From: Odontesthes bonariensis
Lineage: Eukaryota; Chordata; Actinopteri; Atheriniformes; Atherinopsidae
Direction: 5' to 3'
Length of the DNA: 64,000 nucleotides
Assembly: GCF_027942865.1 (NCBI RefSeq)
Contig: NC_134529.1
Location: forward strand, 25,584,467-25,648,466
Below, piece by piece: positions 11,601-20,600 of the stretch. Position numbers and translations under genes: made by a program. The notes below the pieces were generated by a model, which was not told the DNA's origin, did no database searches, and saw nothing but the letters and a program-made list of their open reading frames with translations. The first letter of the stretch is position 1. Each line of letters starts with the position of its first letter.

Positions 11601-14600
11601 GATGAGAACTGAAACAGAAAAATGTTCCTTCTGTGAAGCCAGAGGAGGAGAGTAAGAATTAGGAGTGCAGCAGTTCCGAAAAGCACATTACTCAGACATC
11701 CCAAGTCTCCCGGAAGGTCCAGGAGTCTCCCTGATATTGATAGTTAATCACGGATGCCCGCGAGTCGGATAAAATATCCCGGATTTTAGACTATTCGAGG
11801 GAGTTTTTTTTTTTTTTTTTTTCCAATGCGAGTGAGAGCGTGCAGGCAATAAAAAAACTCGTGCACCTTGCGCCTTTCGACTGCACAGGCATGAGAGAGA
11901 GAGTGGTGTGGGGAGAGGTTGCTTATGAAACCTGTCTGTCCAAAGCGATGCTCTGTTCAACGAGCGTCCAGGGCGATTGCTTGTCAGAGGGCGGCGGCAG
12001 CGGGGGGTGGAGGAGTGGAGAGGAGAGGAGATTGAGTCATCTCCCAGAAATGAGTTTTTGGAACTTGGGATGTCTGCATTACTGGCCTTACACTTTATAA
12101 CACTGTGGCACTTTTATTTGATTATTTGTTTACATGCCTGCCAGGTATTTCAAGTCGAGCTGCTGCTCGTTTTCATATTGTTGCACTAAACTACAATGTG
12201 AAGAATTTGTTTATTACTTGATTACTTTTTGTTGTTCAAGCTACCTCACAGAAGTGCTCTGTTTATAAGTGTTAAATGATAGAATAAGGTGAATAAATTA
12301 AATCGGGGACATCCTGGATATGTTTCTTCACTGTTCTTCATTTTTTTTAATGTACTGTAGAAGTATCGGATCGGGACTCTGTATCGGCAGATACTCAAAA
12401 TCAAATGACTCGGACTCGGGTGCAAAAAAACCTGATCGGGACATCCCTAGTATATAATGTAATTTGAGGAAATAAAAGGTGGAAAAAAGAGAGCAAAGTG
12501 AGGAAAGGTGTGTCATAGGAAGCCCCCCAGCAGTCTAGGCCTATAGCAGCTTAACTATGGGATTTAATTTTTGGCCTCATTTTGGCGTTTTATAAATGAT
12601 AAATTATTATTACAAATTATATTTGAACAAACTTTTCTCAATCATGTAAACAGAGAGGCCTGAAAATGTATCCATATGGTCAGAAAACATGTCTGATTAA
12701 AAGTTATTAAGAGCTTTGTTATAAACCATCGGGTCTGGGTGTGGCAGCACCTCAAACTTTGATGTTTTGCCATGAAACAGGAAGTTGATATATCTGCCAC
12801 ATTTTGCATCCAAATCACACTCGGCTCCTCTACAGATTTACATGGCAAATTTTTTTAATCAATCCCATAGCACGACCTGCTGGCAACAAGAATTCACATG
12901 TTTTACTCTTGGACTTACTCTGTCATTATTTGCTAGATCTACTTCAAATGTGTGCAGAAGACACTTCCCTTCACGTCATGACAACAAAAGTCATTATACA
13001 TCGCTCATTAATCATCCAAGCAGCACCAAATTTACATTGTGTTATCTCTTTTGTACCCTGAACAGATCTGTATGCATATACCCTGCTAACGCCATAACCC
13101 TACCCACTGACAGAAGGGAAAGAATGGTTTTTAGTTTATGACTTGCAACTTCTCAATGATTTACTCCCCTACAATATTACAAACATTTAGCTCTGCACCC
13201 TACTTTAACCCTCAGGTATGAAAGTTTGCACATGCATGTAACATGCCAAGATGTATAAAAAAAAGTCTCTTGGACCCATCAAACAGGAATTCAGCCATTT
13301 AGATTTTAGGTGCAAATCTGGCCTTTTTTTCAGCCTCACATTCTAAAGAACTCCTACAGATTTGAAATATATCACCCTAAAACTGCATCCCTTTTGTATT
13401 AAAAGTTATTAAACACTTTTACATAAGTCAACAGGCGTGGCCACGGCAGTTGCTTGAATTGTAATATGTCATTATTTCATTTGTTTCTTTTGTGTTTATT
13501 GATTTAGTTAATTTGGTCTGGGAGCAGACTCAGTCATTATGTGGTTTTGGGGTAGCAGCATGTGGGATGCCACAGAGAAGTGTGTAAGACTACAACTCTG
13601 CATCCTGGTCTGAACCCTGGGTTGTCATGTTTTTGGATGACTAATAAATTCGACCATATTTCTAGAAATGAGAGAAATGAGATGTGGGATGGATACCGTC
13701 TCTCCTCATCAGACCAGGTTTTCTGCAGAAAGATTGCCAATTATCTATGTAGCCCACGTTGTTTGATGTACACCATCTAGACAACCAGTCGGTGAAGGAG
13801 GACATGCGGCACATCTTAGTCTGCAGTGTTTCAGGCCATACAGTATTCTTTATTTTCTCTTTATCACACACATTCACACACTGGTGGATGCATCATAGGA
13901 AGTGTAGGGTTCAGTGTCTTACCATGCTCTTTTCCCCCATTATTATTCAACTCGCTGTGACCTCTCATACACAAACTTTATTGTAATTGCTTTTAGTAAT
14001 CTTCAGGAGTAGTTCTCAAGGCGTAATAAACAACGTACAATCGAACAATCCTGCTTCAGCATTGGTCCGGGCTCTAAGAAGGATTCAAGGTTGATAGTCC
14101 ACAAGTCCTTTTTTTACTTTCAGATACAATTCGTCTGATGTAGATCATTTTTATAGGCCTACCATTTCGTCTATTGGCTCAAGATCACTTAAAAAGATGT
14201 CAAGAAAGTCTGACTCCTCGGAAACAAAATCTAAAAAAATACAGGCTGACTCAAGACTTTTCCACAGTATTTTATGTTGTCTTTTATGTCTTCTATGTAT
14301 AAATAATGTATTGGATGAGGAATAAATTAATGATAAATGCATGAAACTGAAAAAAAAAAAGAATTTTCTTTTCGTTCGTTTCTTCAGTGAAACTAATTTG
14401 CTCTCTTAATGGTATACATCTACAGCTTTCAAAGGAGGACTGCCGTGATGCATTAGACATGATCTGCAACCTGGAGTCAGATGGAGATGACAGTGGAGCT
14501 TTCTGTTTATGTTCAGCCTTCCTGACTCGTCAGCTTCTTCAAGGAGACACATACTGTGCTTGGTAAAAAACAAAAACAAAACACAAGCTGATTTGTTTCA

Positions 14601-17600
14601 TAATTGTCTATATAAGGCTGGGGTGGGAGTAGTTACTTTTTTTTTAATATAACAAGACTATATGACAAGACTTTCCACAAGGACATGTAGTTGTATTACA
14701 GGTGTAGTTAGAATGTAGTTGTAGAACATGCTGATTGTAAGTATCAGTCTCCGTTGAAAATGTTTTAAATAATTGACAGGACAATATTTGTTGCTTTCTT
14801 TGAAATTCAAACAGGGAGCTCACCCTGCTTTGGAGCAAGCTTCTGAGACGGTTGGAGCCATCGGACCAGGCTTTCCTGGAAAGATGCCGCCAATTGTCAC
14901 TACTATCCAAATCTGTGTACCACATCCTGTTTCTTATCAAGGTCATCCAGTCAGAGGTTAGTAGACCGTCAGCTGTTGTGGTATAGTCAAAGCATATCAA
15001 TGATCTTTCAACTTTCATGTTTTATTGCAGATCTTAACATTGCTTAGCTTTATGTAAGATCTTAAGTATTATCGTATTTTCCAAAGTATAAGTCACACTT
15101 TTTTCATAGTTTGGCTGGTCCTGCCACTTATATATCAAAATATATATAATTTAACATGTTTTTAAATGTAAAATTCATCCTGACTGACATGAACCAAGGA
15201 GTAAACATTGCTATCTAAAGTCGTGAGAAGACACTCTAGGCTTGTGACAACTATATGCTAACAAAGAAAGCTAATCGCGGGCTGAAAGCAAGATGGCCAG
15301 AGCTGGAGGAACAAGTGGGTGCTTGAACAACGTACTGCCAGGAAAGGCTTGTCAACGGTGCAGTTATGTCTCCACGCTCTTTCTTTCCAAGGAGATGAAT
15401 ATGAATTACTTTGCAGATGGGCCTTCTTGGTGTTACCGCTTCATGCAACGCAACTGACTCTATCAGAGCACGGACAATGGTGTTTCAGATACGGTTGTGT
15501 CTTGGATTTTGTGAAATGAATTTCGAAATAAGTGCAACTTATAGTCTTATTTTTTTTTCCCTCCTCGTGACGCATTTTTTGACTGATGCGACTTGTACTC
15601 TAGTGTGACTTATAGTCCGGAAAATACGGTAATTTCTTAATACATGAAAAATTATTTCGTATGCATCGTGATAATTTTGTATACCATCTATGATGATTTT
15701 ACATTGTCCTTAATAGAAAGTTAAGAGAAAAAAAAAGAAAGTTTAGAAATAAATCTGAATGTCATTAGCAGACTTGATTTGATGATTTGGCTTCCTTTCT
15801 TTTTTTTCATAGATTGACCAGGTTGGCCTGCCCATATGTATTGAAATGTGCATACGGGCTCTACAGATAAAACCAGATGATGGAAAAACGAAAGCCCCAG
15901 TATGTAAAACTATTTCCTGTTTGCTTGCAGCTGATCTGGAAGTGAAGCGAGCCTGTCAACTTACAGAGTTCCTCCTTGAACCCACAGTGGATGCATATTA
16001 TGCTGTGGAGGCTCTTTACAATGAACCAGATCAAAAATTAGAGGAGGAGAACATGCCTATTCTCAACTCACTACGTTGTGAACTACTCTTAGTTTTAAAA
16101 ACCCAGTGGTCCTTTGACCCAGAGTTCTGGGACTGGAAAACACTAAAACGCCATTGCCTGGAGCTAATGGGAGAAGAGGCTTCAATAGTGTCATCCATTG
16201 ACTCATTGAATGATACTGAGAACCAAGAGGAAGAATCCATGAGTCCGAAGGAGTTCCCAGACCACATATTCAACGGCACATATGAAGTTCAAGATATTAC
16301 AGACAGAAAAAGGAAAAATCGAGAAATGAAGAAGCTAAGGGAAAAGGGTTTTATATCTGCCCGATTCAGAAACTGGCAGGCCTACATGCAGTACTGTGTG
16401 CTCTGTGACAAAGAGTTTCTCGGTCATAGGATTGTTCGTCATGCTCAGACTCATATAAGCAGTGGAATATATACTTGCCCAATATGTGCTCAAACCTTCA
16501 CCTCAAAAGACGCATTGATTCCCCATGTGACTTCCCATGTTAAACAATCATGCAAGGAAAGGCTGACTGCAATGAAAACAAGCAAAAAACTAGCTAATCC
16601 AAAAACAGCTGCCCCTGTAATTGCAGCATTTAAGATCAAAACGCTAAATGAAGTACAGAAATCTGGCCATTCCTTAGGGAAAAATGAAGTCTCAATTAAA
16701 AATAGTCAGGCAAAAGTGGTTCGATGTGACACAAAGAGTTTTGAGGACAACATGTGCCCCGTTGGAAAATGTAGGAGGAGCTTCAAATTTTTAAAAAATC
16801 TTATAGCGCATGTTAAAGCTCATGGGGACAATGAGGAAGCCAAGACTTTCCTTGAAATGCAGAGCAAAAAGGTTGTTTGCCACTACTGTCGTCGCCACTT
16901 TGTTAGTGTCACCCATCTTAATGATCATTTACAGGTCCACTGTGGTGTAAAACCCTACATCTGTATACAGCTGAACTGCAAGGCAAGTTTCATGTCAAAC
17001 ACTGAACTACTAATGCATAGGAGAACACACCCTATTTTCAAGGCTAGATGCATGTTTCCAAACTGTGGAAAAATTTTCAATGCAGGATTCAAGCTGTATG
17101 ACCATGAGGCACAACATTATAAAACTTTCACTTGTAATGTTGTCGACTGTGGAAAGGTATTCCATTCACAGCACCAGCTGGATTTGCATCAGAATTTGCA
17201 TCATTCTGGCGAAGAGGAAGAAAGTCCATCTTCTGGACAGACTTTGCAAAATACGCAACCTGGTCCTTCATTTACTGAAAAAAGGCTTTCCAATGAATCT
17301 CTCCTTGAACAAGAGCATTCCCAAGGGAAGTTGAACACTGAAAGTGCTGGCAATTCAAATCACGGAAGGCCCCCAGTTACTCTTGAGAGTTTTCGGAAAT
17401 CGACACAAGAACCTGTTGAAACTTTGGGACAAGGAAAAGTGAAAGCTGAACCTCAAAGTACAGCTTTTTCAACCAGTCTGACATGTGACAGTAATTCTGT
17501 GATTAAGCCTGTGCATTACCACTTACTTGAGCCAAACAGAGAAAGACATGATTTTGGCGATCATATTATACCACCTCAAAAGAATCATCCGGTGCCTCCA

Positions 17601-20600
17601 TTTGAAACCAGTGTTGGACATCTCCTGCAATGCCAGCCACAATTGTTCCTCAGTAAGGTGAAAACTGAAGCAATTAGTTACAACTCTGACTGTAACTTAG
17701 CATCATCGGTAGAGCAAGGGCCAAGATCTAGTAATAATTGTTTAGCAGGATCACTGTCTCAAATTCCTACAGAGCCAGCAATGTCACAACCACTCCCTCC
17801 ATCAGTAAGCCCTCAGCAACTAACGGGGATCAAACTAGAGACTTCTGTAATGCCCTCAAACGGCACAGGTCTCTGTCAAGGACAGAGGGAGAGATTTCAC
17901 TGTGCATTTGCAACATGCACAAGGCACTATAGCTCATATAGAAGTGTTGCCAAGCACATGAAAGCAGTTCACACAGAATTCTATGAGCAGTGGAAAGTTG
18001 CTCGGACGAAAATCAAGATAACCTACGCTCCAGCACGGAGCGCATCATCAGTTGAGCACATGAGTTCGTTTTCCTCACTTCAGATTCAGCAGGCCAACAG
18101 TGTACCAGTACATGGAGTTCCAAGGCAGAATGTTATCCAGTCACCTCCGTATCCTGACGGGAGTAGCAGCTCAAACTATAAAGCCTTACATTCGCTTTCC
18201 TCACTTGCCCACAACCAAAATGGTTCACTGCTGATGGCAAATGTTTTGAATCCCATTGTTCTCTCTCAGTTAGGCACTGACAGACATCCAGTAACTACAC
18301 AGACCCGATTTTTTGGCGATAAACAATGTCCCTTTGTTGATGGAGGAGAACATATTCGTAACTGTGAATCCTCCCAAGTCTTTCCATCTAAACCACCAGT
18401 GACATCACAAGTCAATTTTACGAGTGGTGCTCCGTCACTTAGTGTTTCATCTTGCTCAGTGACGGGATCTGTGATGAACAGACCAGAGTATGTGCAGTCA
18501 CAGCTTATGAACAGGTCCCAGTTCATTATGACTTCAAATATAAATGGTGCAAAGGAGGTGTCACAACAAACAGAAGTTCTTCCATCATGCACATCACAGA
18601 TGCAGCACAGCTTAGTCTCACATTCTGAGACACCAGAAAAAATGAAAGCAAGAGAAAGTTATGAACAGTCTAATCATTCTTTTCTGGATATTTCAAGCCA
18701 AAACACTAAAAACAACGAACCTCAAAATGGCCCTGTCATCTCTGAAAACAATTCTGGAAAGCAGAAGCAAGCCAGAAAAAACAAAAGGACCAAATGGCCA
18801 GCAATTATTAAAGATGGTAAATTTGTTTGTCGAAGGTGTTTCAGACAATTTGATAGTCCTAAATCCCTTGGAGGCCATTTGTCCAAGCGCACAATTTGTA
18901 AACCATATCAAGAGTCAGAACTAAAGGCAGACTTGCAAGGGTCATTTCTCAATTTTCTCAATTCCAAGCAAATTGTTTGCTCCTCCAAGACACAGCAATC
19001 TTACAATGGTGCTGTGTATCAGAAGCCTCATGAGACAGAAACAAGGGGTCTACCGGTAACAAGAGATTACTCCACTCCTAATTATCCACAGAATAACTTG
19101 AAAACATGTGGAAAAGGTGAGTCAAAGTATGACATTCTCAAGCATATTATGGCTGAATCGAATATGTCTGATCTTTTTGAACACAAATCTGTTTCCCACC
19201 CATTGTTACAACACTTGCATGGAGGCTTAGTAGCACAGCATACAGAAAATGTCCAGCCAGTGCAAGAAGATGGCCAATACTGTACAGCCCATTATCCCCA
19301 GCAAAGTAGTGATAAATCTCCCGGGGAATTCCCTGACCCACTTCTTTCACAAATCCTCACAGAAAATCCATCCACTTCTATTCTAGGCGGCGCTCCCACC
19401 AACAACACGCCCACAGGGGAACTTCACGGTGAAGGATATTACTCTGAGACGACTATTCTGACACCAGAGGCATATTCAGACTCAGTGGTAAGAACACTGT
19501 TACCTGACAGGCAGCTTAGTCAAGCAATAACAATTAACAAGCAGACTGAGAAGCCAAAAACTACTGAGACGGATATCAAAAGGAGGTTGCGCGAGCAGAT
19601 ATTGGCCGGTGATTTTCAACGCAGAAACGGCATGTGTCATTCTGTAAACACTTGTGCCAAAGCATTGTCTTCAGGCCCAGCCTATGGTTATTGTAATCAT
19701 TCCGGATTTAACCATTTGTCAAATGATGCAATAACCGATTCACCTAGTAAAGGACAAGTCATTAAAGGTTGTTCTGAAGCTGTCACAGGATTCTCTGGCG
19801 AAATTGAACAATTATTAAACACACAAAGCTTTACTTGTTTCAGAGAGACTGTTGGGGTGCACCAGGAAGTACCAAGCCCCGCAGGCATTTTCGAACATGA
19901 TCCAGATCCTGAACCCTGTGAGTTATCAATCACCAAGCAACAGTGCATAACAGAAATTCAGTGTGCATTTGAGAGGCTTGACTTAGTCAGAGAAATGTCT
20001 GCTCAGAAGTCAACTTCTATGAAACAAAGTAGCGCCCATATGAACAGCCAGACTGCACCTTCAAAGGTAATATCACATTGTTCAGTTTCATCGACCTTTG
20101 TCAAACCGTATGCTTGTGAGAATGTTAACTGCAGGTTTAATTCCCTCTCAAGTGAAGCACTATGGAAACACCTCTCCAAAACACACAACTACACAGTTGA
20201 GATGGTCAATGTAGTCAAAAAAAGGTACGGTCAGTATGCTCGTTTCAAGTGTCAGAAATGTGATAAGTCATTCACTCGTAACTCAAACCTTCGCACTCAC
20301 TACCTGGCGGCTCACAAATTATCAGCCAAAGAAATTGCAGATCTAGATCAAAATCGCAAGCTGGCTAAAGCTGCTGCATCTCAGAACCGGCCTGTTGGTA
20401 TAAGTCAGACTCCAGGAATTGAGACAACAGTTACCCATTCACATGTTGACAATGGGACACAGCTGTATCCACTCCAAAATGCAGTAAAATGCGAGGCATT
20501 TGTCCCACATGATAACACAGGCATAACTAATCATAAATCTCAAAATTACAATCTCCCCTCAGTTATTCATCCCTTGCATCCAGTTCCCATGCACAACCAA

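Noticed and set aside
12785-13141. 118-codon frame on the + strand
   Set aside because: Lies in an AT-rich dispersed repeat and has no recognisable motif.
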